From an uncultured Eubacteriales bacterium (GTDB lineage Bacteria; Bacillota; Clostridia; Christensenellales; Aristaeellaceae): a stretch of DNA of 7,818 nt. Location of the stretch: positions 1 to 7,818 of the forward strand of contig USFL01000063.1 of the NCBI GenBank assembly GCA_900553905.1, given 5' to 3'. Below, one piece after another: positions 1 to 5,588 of this stretch. The notes beneath the pieces are model-generated. The model worked only from the letters and a program-made list of their open reading frames with translations. It was not told the DNA's origin and did not search any database. How positions within the stretch are numbered: position 1 is the stretch's first letter; every line of letters begins with the position of its first letter. A program made the position numbers and the translations under genes.

Positions 1-34
1 GTTCTGTCAAATTGCGTCAAACCATTTGAAAAGG

Positions 35-69
35 AAAAACCCCGGAAACCGCGTAGTTCCGGGGTTTTT
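35..69 (-). terminator. Intrinsic terminator after rpsI, probably bidirectional
   Basis: A perfect 13-bp inverted repeat (35-47 with 57-69) has a 9-nt loop. Its arms are AAAAACCCCGGAA and TTCCGGGGTTTTT. On the minus strand the GC-rich stem ends in TTTTTCCTTTTC, 18 nt beyond the rpsI stop codon, so it should end the rplM-rpsI transcript. The A-tract at the other foot gives a TTTTTG run on the plus strand, so the same element could stop transcription arriving from the left. The structure is seen directly; termination is inferred from the classical stem plus U-tract. Confidence 0.93.
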
Positions 70-87
70 GACCACTTTTGATAAAGT

Positions 88-480
88 TTAGCGCTTGCTG
101 AACTGCGGAGCGCGACGGGCAGCCTTGAGGCCGTACTTCTTGCGCTCCTTCATGCGCGGGTCGCGCGTGAGGAAACCGGCCTTCTTGAGGCTCTCGCGCA
201 GGTCGGGGTTGGCTTTGATCAGCGCGCGGCTGATGCCATGGCGGATCGCGCCGGCCTGACCGCTCAGACCGCCGCCACGAACATTCACCAGAATGTCCAT
301 GTCGCCGCCGGCCTTGGTCAGTTCCAAGGGCTGACGGACGGTCATCTTGAGGGTTTCCAGACCAAAATACTCGTCCAGATCGCGCTTGTTGATCAGAATC
401 TTACCGTCGCCGGCGACCAAACGGACACGGGCGATGGCCGTCTTACGACGTCCTACGGCATTGTACTCAACTTTCGCCAT
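88..480 (-). CDS. rpsI: 30S ribosomal protein S9 (uS9)
   Basis: This is a complete 130-residue S9, the usual length for bacteria. The protein sits in the head of the small ribosomal subunit, and its C-terminal tail reaches the P-site tRNA. The N-terminus [20 protein letters not shown] and the S9 signature [19 protein letters not shown] (about residues 69-86) are clear. The basic tail ends in QFSKR, the conserved terminal Ser-Lys-Arg of the family. The ATG is preceded by GGAAGGAG (490-497). The gene starts 23 nt after the rplM stop with no promoter or terminator between, so the two are co-transcribed, as is typical of L13-S9 pairs. A strong hairpin terminator follows. Nothing is truncated or unusual. 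Confidence 0.98.
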   Translation of the reverse strand: MAKVEYNAVGRRKTAIARVRLVAGDGKILINKRDLDEYFGLETLKMTVRQPLELTKAGGDMDILVNVRGGGLSGQAGAIRHGISRALIKANPDLRESLKKAGFLTRDPRMKERKKYGLKAARRAPQFSKR

Positions 481-503
481 TTTGTTTCGCTCCTTCCGTG
501 TCC

Positions 504-935
504 TTACTTAATGACCAGCGTCTCGGGCTGCTGAGCGGCATGCTCATGCTCCGCGCCGGCGTAGACCTTCAGCTTCTTGGCCATCTTGCGGCCCAGAGGT
601 CCCTTGGGAAGCATGCCGATGACGGCGTGCTGAATGACGAATTCGGGCTTCTCGTTGAGAAGACGGCGATAGGGGGTCTCGCTCAGGCCGCCCGGAAAAC
701 CGCTGTGCTTGTAGTAAATCTTCTGGTCCAGCTTCTTGCCGGTCAGAATGACCTTGTCCGCGTTGATGACGATCACGTAATCGCCCGTATCCACATGGGG
801 CGTATAGGTAGGCTTATTCTTGCCGCGCAGGATGCTGGCGACCTGGCTGGCCAGACGGCCCAGCACCACGCCCTCGGCATCCACGATGTACCATTTGCGC
901 TGTACATCGGAGGCCTTTGCCATGTAGGTATTCAA
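504..935 (-). CDS. rplM: 50S ribosomal protein L13 (uL13), TTG start
   Basis: L13 is an early-assembling protein of the large subunit that binds 23S rRNA. With a TTG start at 935 the product has 143 residues and begins [20 protein letters not shown], matching the length (about 142-145) and N-terminal layout of Firmicutes L13. Conserved blocks are [20 protein letters not shown] (26-45), [20 protein letters not shown] (47-66) and the signature region [23 protein letters not shown] (105-127). I chose TTG because AAGGAGG (944-950) lies 8 nt before it. The internal ATG at 923 would be 20 nt from that RBS and would remove the conserved NTY residues. The frame is open further upstream to an ATG at 1097, but that would run through the promoter and leader and has no homology to L13. 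The gene is the first of the rplM-rpsI operon. Confidence 0.96.
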   Translation of the reverse strand: MNTYMAKASDVQRKWYIVDAEGVVLGRLASQVASILRGKNKPTYTPHVDTGDYVIVINADKVILTGKKLDQKIYYKHSGFPGGLSETPYRRLLNEKPEFVIQHAVIGMLPKGPLGRKMAKKLKVYAGAEHEHAAQQPETLVIK

Positions 936-943
936 GTCGGTAT

Positions 944-950
944 CCTCCTT
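944..950 (-). promoter_or_regulatory. Ribosome binding site that fixes the rplM TTG start
   Basis: The minus strand reads AAGGAGG, a full anti-Shine-Dalgarno match, followed by ATACCGAC (8 nt) and then TTG. The spacing is ideal for TTG at 935 and too long for the ATG at 923. Confidence 0.85.
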
Positions 951-971
951 CAAGGGGTTGTGTCTTTTGCG

Positions 972-1036
972 GCATTTGATGGTCAGCAAACGCACGCGGG
1001 TTCCAATAGCATTCCGGGGCTGGCGGAGTCTATTGA
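972..1036 (-). promoter_or_regulatory. Structured rplM leader, candidate L13 autoregulatory element
   Basis: The untranslated leader between the predicted transcription start (about 1041) and the rplM RBS folds into two hairpins. Hairpin 1 (1003-1036) has a 7-bp base stem UCAAUAG/CUAUUGG, an internal loop AC/AUG, an upper stem UCCG/CGGA and a 7-nt loop CCAGCCC. Hairpin 2 (972-993) pairs GCGUUUG with CAAAUGC around an 8-nt loop CUGACCAU. Firmicutes often carry an L13 leader RNA (Rfam L13_leader) through which the protein represses its own operon. Position and the two-hairpin form fit such an element, but I could not match the Rfam consensus by eye, so the assignment is inference. Confidence 0.45.
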
Positions 1037-1047
1037 TGCCAACGAAT

Positions 1048-1076
1048 ATTTTACTAAATCCAGGACGGGCTGTCAA
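1048..1076 (-). promoter_or_regulatory. Sigma-A type promoter of rplM-rpsI
   Basis: The minus strand carries TTGACA (1076-1071), a 17-bp spacer and TAAAAT (1053-1048). The -35 box is perfect, the -10 box is one base from TATAAT, and the spacing is ideal. The start of transcription would fall near 1041, giving a leader of about 105 nt. Strength close to consensus fits a ribosomal protein operon. Confidence 0.9.
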
Positions 1077-1142
1077 TAGGAAAAACCGCAATTTCACACG
1101 CTTTTTTTGCGTTTGCGCCCATCAGTTCCAGCGCGGCGAGCA

Positions 1143-1173
1143 GGATGCCGCTCTCCGCCGGGCTTAGGCATCC
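1143..1173 (-). other. Hairpin just after the M20 peptidase gene
   Basis: GGATGCC and GGCATCC form a perfect 7-bp stem with a 17-nt loop, starting 7 nt after the peptidase stop codon. No T-tract follows, so it is not a standard intrinsic terminator. It may protect the 3' end of the mRNA or be chance. No better terminator for the peptidase operon is visible before the rplM promoter. Confidence 0.35.
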
Positions 1174-1180
1174 GTAGGGG

Positions 1181-2617
1181 TCAGCAGCGCTCCAGCACCC
1201 GGCCAAAGAATGCGACCATGTCGGGAATCAGGCTCAAGGGGATGCGCTCGTTGCGGTTGTGAATCATGCCGCGTTGCTCTTTGCTCAGCGGCATGCCGGA
1301 GAAGCGATACACGTTGGGGCAGATGCGGCAGTAGTGACGGCTGTCGCTACAGGCCAGCATCAGGTAGGGCGCTACAAGCACGCCCGGATAGGTCTGGCGG
1401 ATGGCGGCAGACAGGCGCTCCCAGGGCTCGCCGGAGGTGGGGGAGACGGGGGAGGGATCGTTGCCTTCCACCACGGTCACACGCACATTCGGATCGCCAA
1501 TGGCGCGCTCCATGCGCTGGCGCACGGACTCAACGGTTTCTCCACAGATCACACGCGCGTTGACGCCTGCGCGGCTCTGGTTGGGCAGCACGTTGTACGC
1601 CTCCGCGCCGGACAGGCGGGTCAGGGCACAGGTGGTGCGCACCAGGGCGTTGAGCTCGCCGCCGCTCTTTTTGCAGATCAGGTCCAGCACGGGACGGAAG
1701 CACCACAGGTTGGCAAAGATCAGCTTATAGACGAAGGAGGAATGACGCCCCATCAGGTCAAACAGCTCCCGTGCGGGCGGGGTCATCACAAAGGGCATGG
1801 GACGGCGTGCGATGCGGTCCAGCGCACGGGCCAGCACGCCCACGCTCTGGCGCGCTGGCGGAGCGCTGGCATGGCCGCCCTTGCCCACGGCGGTCAGATC
1901 CAGGAAGGCGCTGCCCTTTTCCGCAATGCCGATCAGCGCGGCGGGCTGGTCCACGCCTGGGAACACCTTTTCCACAATCGCGCCGCCTTCATCCAGCACA
2001 AAGACGGGATGCACGCCGCGGCGCTCCAGCTCCGCGACGATGGCGGGCGCGTCGCCGCCCATGACCTCCTCATCCCCGCCAAAGGCGAAATACACGTCGT
2101 TTTTGGGCGTAAAGCCGCGCGCGATCAGGCTTTCGGCAGCCTCCATCACGCCCATCAGCGTGCATTTGGTGTCCAGCGTGCCGCGGCCCCATAGCTCGCC
2201 GCCCTTTATGACGCCCTCGAACGGCGGCTCGTCCCATTCGGCGGGATCGGCGGGCACCACGTCATAGTGCGCCATGAGCACGGAGGGGCGCTCCGCGCTC
2301 TGGCCGGGCCATTTCAGCAGCATGCCGTGACGGCCGATTTCGGTGTATTCGCATGCAGTGTACACATGTGGATACAGCGTGCGCAGCAGCGCGCGGAACT
2401 TTTCAAATTCAGACAGGTCCACCTGGCTGTCCTCTACGCTGCTCACGGTTTTGAGGCGGATCATCTGCCTCAGGTGATCCGAGGCGGCCTTCGTATCCAC
2501 CGAAAAGGAATCGGCCTCCACTTTCTTTTCGGAAATGGGCTTAAACATGCAGGCACGCGCCACAATCACCGCCAAAAAGGCGAGAAAAGCGACGAGAAAA
2601 ATCCACAAAGCGGTCAT
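1181..2617 (-). CDS. M20 family metallopeptidase with N-terminal membrane helix
   Basis: This is a 478-residue di-zinc hydrolase of the M20 family. Its length and the N-terminal helix resemble the carboxypeptidase S / PM20D1 branch, whose members cleave dipeptides or N-acyl amino acids. A hydrophobic helix occupies residues 3-20. The catalytic domain shows AHYDVVPA (metal ligand H117, catalytic D119), GRGTLDTK (bridging D149), GGDEEVMGG (general base E183, metal ligand E184), LDEGG (D209) and the last ligand H453 in IHNRNERI. GGHASAPP (247-254) marks the dimerisation domain. All expected active-site residues are present. The ATG overlaps the TGA of the preceding membrane protein gene (ATGA), and AAGGAG lies at 2631-2626, so translation is probably coupled. 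The true substrate is unknown. I infer that it acts on something moved by the two membrane proteins encoded upstream. Confidence 0.92.
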   Translation of the reverse strand: MTALWIFLVAFLAFLAVIVARACMFKPISEKKVEADSFSVDTKAASDHLRQMIRLKTVSSVEDSQVDLSEFEKFRALLRTLYPHVYTACEYTEIGRHGMLLKWPGQSAERPSVLMAHYDVVPADPAEWDEPPFEGVIKGGELWGRGTLDTKCTLMGVMEAAESLIARGFTPKNDVYFAFGGDEEVMGGDAPAIVAELERRGVHPVFVLDEGGAIVEKVFPGVDQPAALIGIAEKGSAFLDLTAVGKGGHASAPPARQSVGVLARALDRIARRPMPFVMTPPARELFDLMGRHSSFVYKLIFANLWCFRPVLDLICKKSGGELNALVRTTCALTRLSGAEAYNVLPNQSRAGVNARVICGETVESVRQRMERAIGDPNVRVTVVEGNDPSPVSPTSGEPWERLSAAIRQTYPGVLVAPYLMLACSDSRHYCRICPNVYRFSGMPLSKEQRGMIHNRNERIPLSLIPDMVAFFGRVLERC

Positions 2618-3321
2618 TGCCGCCCCTCCTTCCCATCGGCGGGGGCGCCGCCCAGCATGCCGCGCCTGTACATGATGCGCGCCGCGCCGATGGCGATGAG
2701 CGCGCCCACGGGCACCAGCACGCCCACGCTGGAACTAAGCCCCGGCGCAAGGAGGAACAGCACCACCATAAACGCCAGCGGCGCCGCGGCCAGCTTGGGA
2801 TTTTTGGAGATGAACACCACGCCCAACGCGCCGAAGAGCGCGGGGAGGATGTTGTCAAAGGCGGGCTTGAGCGCGGGCGATTCCAATACCGGGCGCAGGA
2901 AGCCCAGCCCGAACACGCCCAGGGCGATGACCAGCGTGGTCACGATGGAACTGGAGGCGATGGCAATGGTGGAGATGACTTCGCCCTCCTCGCTGCCGGG
3001 CCTCACTTTGGCGGCCTCCATGGCGTTGAGCGCGCAGGGGACCTTGAGGTTGGTCAGGTTGCCGGTTACAAAGCCCAGGTACGACCCACCCGTGCCCAGC
3101 ATGGGCACAAAGGTGAACACCTCAATGATGCCTACGGTCCAGTACATGGGCGCCACGCCCAGCAGCGACTTGAGGACCGCCGTCAGCGGGGGCCAGGCGT
3201 TATAGTAGCAGCAAATGGCCACAGGGGAGAGAATCATCAGAATCAGGGCCATGCCCGTCCAGATGCGGCCATAGACGTGCACGCTCTGTTCATATACGGA
3301 AATATTCTGATCGTTTTTCAT
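2614..3321 (-). CDS. Integral membrane protein, unknown family, partner of DUF5058 protein
   Basis: This 235-residue protein is strongly hydrophobic, with about six membrane segments near residues 20-40, 60-86, 115-141, 155-172, 176-193 and 198-217. A short polar N-terminus precedes them and a charged tail (ADGKEGRQ) follows. The most family-like stretch is GTGGSYLGFVTGNLTNLK (76-93), glycine-rich with polar residues inside a membrane region, which suggests a re-entrant loop or substrate path. A second polar stretch is ISTIAIASSSIVTTL (116-130). I do not recognise a named family with certainty. The gene lies 13 nt after the DUF5058 stop with its RBS (GAGGAGGGA, 3328-3336) over the end of that gene, and its own stop overlaps the M20 start. 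The two membrane proteins probably form one complex, plausibly a transporter. That role is inference from context. Confidence 0.85.
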   Translation of the reverse strand: MKNDQNISVYEQSVHVYGRIWTGMALILMILSPVAICCYYNAWPPLTAVLKSLLGVAPMYWTVGIIEVFTFVPMLGTGGSYLGFVTGNLTNLKVPCALNAMEAAKVRPGSEEGEVISTIAIASSSIVTTLVIALGVFGLGFLRPVLESPALKPAFDNILPALFGALGVVFISKNPKLAAAPLAFMVVLFLLAPGLSSSVGVLVPVGALIAIGAARIMYRRGMLGGAPADGKEGRQ

Positions 3322-3334
3322 CGCATGTCCCTCC

Positions 3335-4057
3335 TCATGCCATCAGCGCCGTCAGCGGGATGCTCAGCGCCATGGCGCAAAGCATGCACAGCGGCAGCGC
3401 GTACTGTTCCAGCCACGTCATCTTGCATACCTTGATGAGCACGCCGCATACTCCCATCATCAGCGCCGACACCAGCGCCACCGCAATGGGGATGAAGCCC
3501 GGAAGACCGGACCGGATATCGGCGAACAGCATGCCCACAAAGGCGCTCACCATGCCCAGAAACAGGCTGTCCATCACGATTTCGCCCCAGCGCTTGTCTT
3601 TGCCGGTGATGGAGCGCATGCCCCGGCGGATGCGCTTGAGGCCGAAAAGCACCAGCACGATGCCGGAGATGATGCCCAGCGTCATCGTCCAGGCGATGGC
3701 GGAGAACACCTGTGGGTCGGTGATGGTCTCCTTCACGGACGCACCCATGGTACCCGCGGCGATGGTCGCGGCAGGCAGCTCATAGGTGACCGCACCCAGC
3801 ACGCTCAACCTCAACCATGGGAACGGCAGGCCGATGAAGTTGCTCAGCGTGATTACGCCCACCAGAATGGAAATGGCCGGCGCGATGGAAAACAGCGCGC
3901 TGGAGAGGATGGTCTTTCGCACGGTACCGGCGGCGATGCCCATCTGCTGGGCACGGCGGGAGGCCTTGATCAGGAAAAAGACCGACTGCGCGATGACGAA
4001 TACCACGATGATGGCGGAAAGAAGATAGAGGAATGGGTCGTTGACGGAAAAGGACAT
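3335..4057 (-). CDS. DUF5058 family integral membrane protein
   Basis: The 240-residue product begins MSFSVNDPFLYLLSAIIVVF and matches, from memory, the DUF5058 family, whose function is not established. Predicted membrane segments lie near residues 9-31, 49-75, 83-105, 119-140, 163-182, 187-210 and 216-238. Conserved-looking stretches are SSALFSIAPAISILVGVITL (52-71), GLPFPWLRLSVLGAVTYELP (76-95, with several prolines and a Glu in a membrane region) and GMLFADIRSGLPGFIP (175-190). The start at 4057 is set by AAGGAGG (4064-4070) 6 nt before the ATG. An in-frame ATG at 4162 is rejected because it would overlap the promoter and add a basic, unrelated N-terminus. It is the first gene of a three-gene operon with a second membrane protein and an M20 peptidase. 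A transport role is inferred. Confidence 0.88.
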   Translation of the reverse strand: MSFSVNDPFLYLLSAIIVVFVIAQSVFFLIKASRRAQQMGIAAGTVRKTILSSALFSIAPAISILVGVITLSNFIGLPFPWLRLSVLGAVTYELPAATIAAGTMGASVKETITDPQVFSAIAWTMTLGIISGIVLVLFGLKRIRRGMRSITGKDKRWGEIVMDSLFLGMVSAFVGMLFADIRSGLPGFIPIAVALVSALMMGVCGVLIKVCKMTWLEQYALPLCMLCAMALSIPLTALMA

Positions 4058-4080
4058 GGGATCCCTCCTTCTGGCATTCC

Positions 4081-4096
4081 GGCCGCCTGTGCGGCC
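4081..4096 (-). promoter_or_regulatory. Small hairpin in the DUF5058 leader
   Basis: GGCCGC and GCGGCC form a perfect 6-bp stem with loop ACAG, 10 nt before the AAGGAGG of the DUF5058 gene. There is no U-tract, so it is not a terminator. It might shield the 5' end of the mRNA or tune access of ribosomes; the role is unknown. Confidence 0.45.
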
Positions 4097-4132
4097 ATAA
4101 AGAAGCGTGCCCTGACGCAAACAGGACACGCT
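4097..4132 (-). terminator. Probable pdp terminator, overlapping the next transcription start
   Basis: An 11-bp stem with one G-U pair (AGCGTGTCCTG with CAGGGCACGCT, 4122-4132 and 4104-4114) encloses a 7-nt loop and is followed by TTCTTTAT. It starts 48 nt after the pdp stop. The tail GCTTCTTTAT also follows the strong terminator at 5541-5583, which supports a terminator role. The T-tract is weak and broken by a C. The hairpin begins 1 nt after the -10 box of the DUF5058 promoter, so an operator dyad for a regulator is a real alternative. Confidence 0.6.
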
Positions 4133-4133
4133 C

Positions 4134-4162
4134 ATTATACGCCCAAACCGGGACAGACTCAA
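4134..4162 (-). promoter_or_regulatory. Sigma-A type promoter of the DUF5058-membrane protein-M20 operon
   Basis: The minus strand has TTGAGT (4162-4157), a 17-bp spacer and a perfect TATAAT (4139-4134). The predicted start is near 4127, which leaves about 70 nt of leader before the DUF5058 ATG. It lies in the 122-nt gap after pdp, so the three downstream genes form a transcription unit of their own. Confidence 0.88.
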
Positions 4163-4179
4163 CCTTTATTTGCCGCCTC

Positions 4180-5505
4180 TTACAGCCGTTCGACGCTTTC
4201 ATTGGTTACGATGGCGTGAATCAGCTTGCACGGCGCGGACGGCTCCGCTCCAATGGCGACGCAGCGCACGATGGCTTCCGAAGCCGCCTGCGCCGTGGCC
4301 TCGTCGCGGGCGTGCACGGTGGCCAGCGCCTCGCCTGCCTCCACCCGATCTCCGATGCGGCCGCACATCACGAAGCCCACGGCAGGGTCGATCACGTCGG
4401 TCTTGACCCGGCGGCCCGCGCCCATGGCCTGCGCCGCATTGCCCAGCGCCACGGTATCCATGCGGTGCACATAGCCGGAGACGGCCGCTGGTACGTCACG
4501 GATCACCGGCGCCTGCGGAAGCCGGGTCACGTCGTCGCAGCAGGCGGGATCGCCGCCCTGGGCCTTGATCATGGCGCGCAAACGGTCCAGCCCGCGCCCG
4601 CTCTCCAGCGCGTCCATGAGCTTTTGCTTGGCATCCGCCACACTTGTGGCCGCGTCAGCAAGAATCAGCATGCGCGCGCCCAGCTCCAGCGATACCTCCA
4701 GAAGCGGCCCCTGCACGCGGCCTGAAAGCGCGTCGATGGCCTCCTTGACCTCCAGCGCGTTGCCCACGTGACTGCCCAACGGCTCGCCCATATCCGTGAC
4801 CAGCGCCATCATCCGCCGGCCTGCGTCACAGCCGATGCGCACCATGGTCTGCGCCAGCTCGATGCTCGCTTCCGTCGTGTGCATCAGCGCGCCGGCACCG
4901 GTTTTCACGTCCAGCACCACGCCCTGCGCGCCGCTGGCCAGCTTCTTGCTGACGATGCTGGAGGCGATCAGCGGCAGGCTGTCCACCGTGGCGGTCACGT
5001 CCCGCAGGGCGTAGAGGGTCTTGTCGGCCGGAGCGAGGTTCTTGGTCTGACCGATCACCGCCACGCCGATGTCGCGCACCTGCCTAAGAAACGCTTCTTC
5101 GCTCAAATCCACGCGAAGGCCGGGGATGCTCTCCAGCTTGTCCAGCGTGCCGCCGGTATGGCCCAGCCCGCGCCCGCTCATCTTGGCCACAGGCACGCCG
5201 CAGGCGGCGACCAGCGGAGCCAGGATGAGCGTCGTGGTGTCGCCCACGCCCCCGGTGGAGTGCTTGTCCACCGGAATGCCCGGGATGGAGGACAGGTCGC
5301 AGATATCGCCCGAATGCGCCATGGAGAGGGTGAGCTGCACCGTCTCCTCACGGTTCATGCCGTTGAGACGAATGGCCATCAGCAGGGCGGCCAGCTGATA
5401 GTCCGGAATGCTGCCATCCGCCGCTCCGCGCACGAACCATTCGATTTCCTCCGCATCCAGCGCCTGCGCCAGCTTCTTTTTTTCGATGATGTTCACCATG
5501 TTCAT
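4180..5505 (-). CDS. pdp: Pyrimidine-nucleoside phosphorylase
   Basis: The 441-residue enzyme cleaves uridine and thymidine-type nucleosides with phosphate to a free base and (deoxy)ribose 1-phosphate, a cytoplasmic salvage reaction. Features include the N-terminal helical domain (IPDYQLAALLMAI, 33-45), the phosphate-binding motif DKHSTGGVGD (80-89), the family signature SGRGLGHTGGTLDKLE (110-125), and the base-binding residues R168, S183 and K187 in LRDVTATVDSLPLIASSIVSKK. Residue 108 is Lys. By my recollection Lys here marks the broad-specificity enzyme, whereas E. coli thymidine phosphorylase has Met, so I prefer pdp over deoA. The C-terminal domain (about 340-441) is complete. The first ATG is chosen since AAAGGAGG lies 7 nt upstream; a second ATG two codons later is less well spaced. 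No promoter is visible in the 83-nt gap upstream, which holds a terminator. Confidence 0.95.
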   Translation of the reverse strand: MNMVNIIEKKKLAQALDAEEIEWFVRGAADGSIPDYQLAALLMAIRLNGMNREETVQLTLSMAHSGDICDLSSIPGIPVDKHSTGGVGDTTTLILAPLVAACGVPVAKMSGRGLGHTGGTLDKLESIPGLRVDLSEEAFLRQVRDIGVAVIGQTKNLAPADKTLYALRDVTATVDSLPLIASSIVSKKLASGAQGVVLDVKTGAGALMHTTEASIELAQTMVRIGCDAGRRMMALVTDMGEPLGSHVGNALEVKEAIDALSGRVQGPLLEVSLELGARMLILADAATSVADAKQKLMDALESGRGLDRLRAMIKAQGGDPACCDDVTRLPQAPVIRDVPAAVSGYVHRMDTVALGNAAQAMGAGRRVKTDVIDPAVGFVMCGRIGDRVEAGEALATVHARDEATAQAASEAIVRCVAIGAEPSAPCKLIHAIVTNESVERL

Positions 5506-5530
5506 GGCCGTTCCTCCTTTGTGATGGGCA

Positions 5531-5583
5531 AAATAAAGAAGCGCGCCGGGGCCGCCGGTTTTCCGGCGGCCCCGAAAGCGCGC
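5531..5583 (-). terminator. Strong intrinsic terminator between the zinc ribbon gene and pdp
   Basis: A 12-bp perfect GC stem (5547-5558 with 5563-5574) closes on a four-base loop, AAAA in the transcript. A three-base bulge (UUU) separates it from an outer 6-bp GCGCGC/GCGCGC stem (5541-5546 with 5578-5583). The minus strand continues TTCTTTATTTTG. It begins 5 nt after the zinc ribbon gene stop and should end the trmK operon transcript, although pdp has no evident promoter of its own and may depend on partial read-through. Confidence 0.92.
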
Positions 5584-5588
5584 ATAGG

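Noticed and set aside
5..23. TTTGAC-GCAA-TTTGACA on the minus strand, a possible -35 region for a gene left of the window
   Set aside because: TTGACA at 10-5 is a good -35 box, but the matching -10 box would lie outside the window, so a promoter cannot be supported.
498..1079. Long open frame on the plus strand across rplM and its leader
   Set aside because: It is antisense to the conserved rplM, has no RBS and reads as a shadow of GC-rich coding sequence.
1077..1130. ACGC-AAAAAAA-GCGT hairpin after the M20 gene as a terminator
   Set aside because: The stem is only 4 bp and the A-run is in the loop, with no T-tract after the stem on the minus strand.
1259..2194. 311-codon open frame on the plus strand opposite the M20 gene
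   Set aside because: The composition (His, Gln, Ala, Gly rich) is the usual antisense shadow; the M20 motifs on the other strand are unambiguous.
2267..3435. Plus-strand open frames opposite the M20 start and the unnamed membrane protein
   Set aside because: They are low-complexity shadow translations without RBS or domain signal.
4058..4162. N-terminal extension of the DUF5058 protein to an ATG at 4162
   Set aside because: It would begin within the -35 box, include the hairpin region and add a basic segment foreign to the family; the ATG at 4057 has an ideal RBS.
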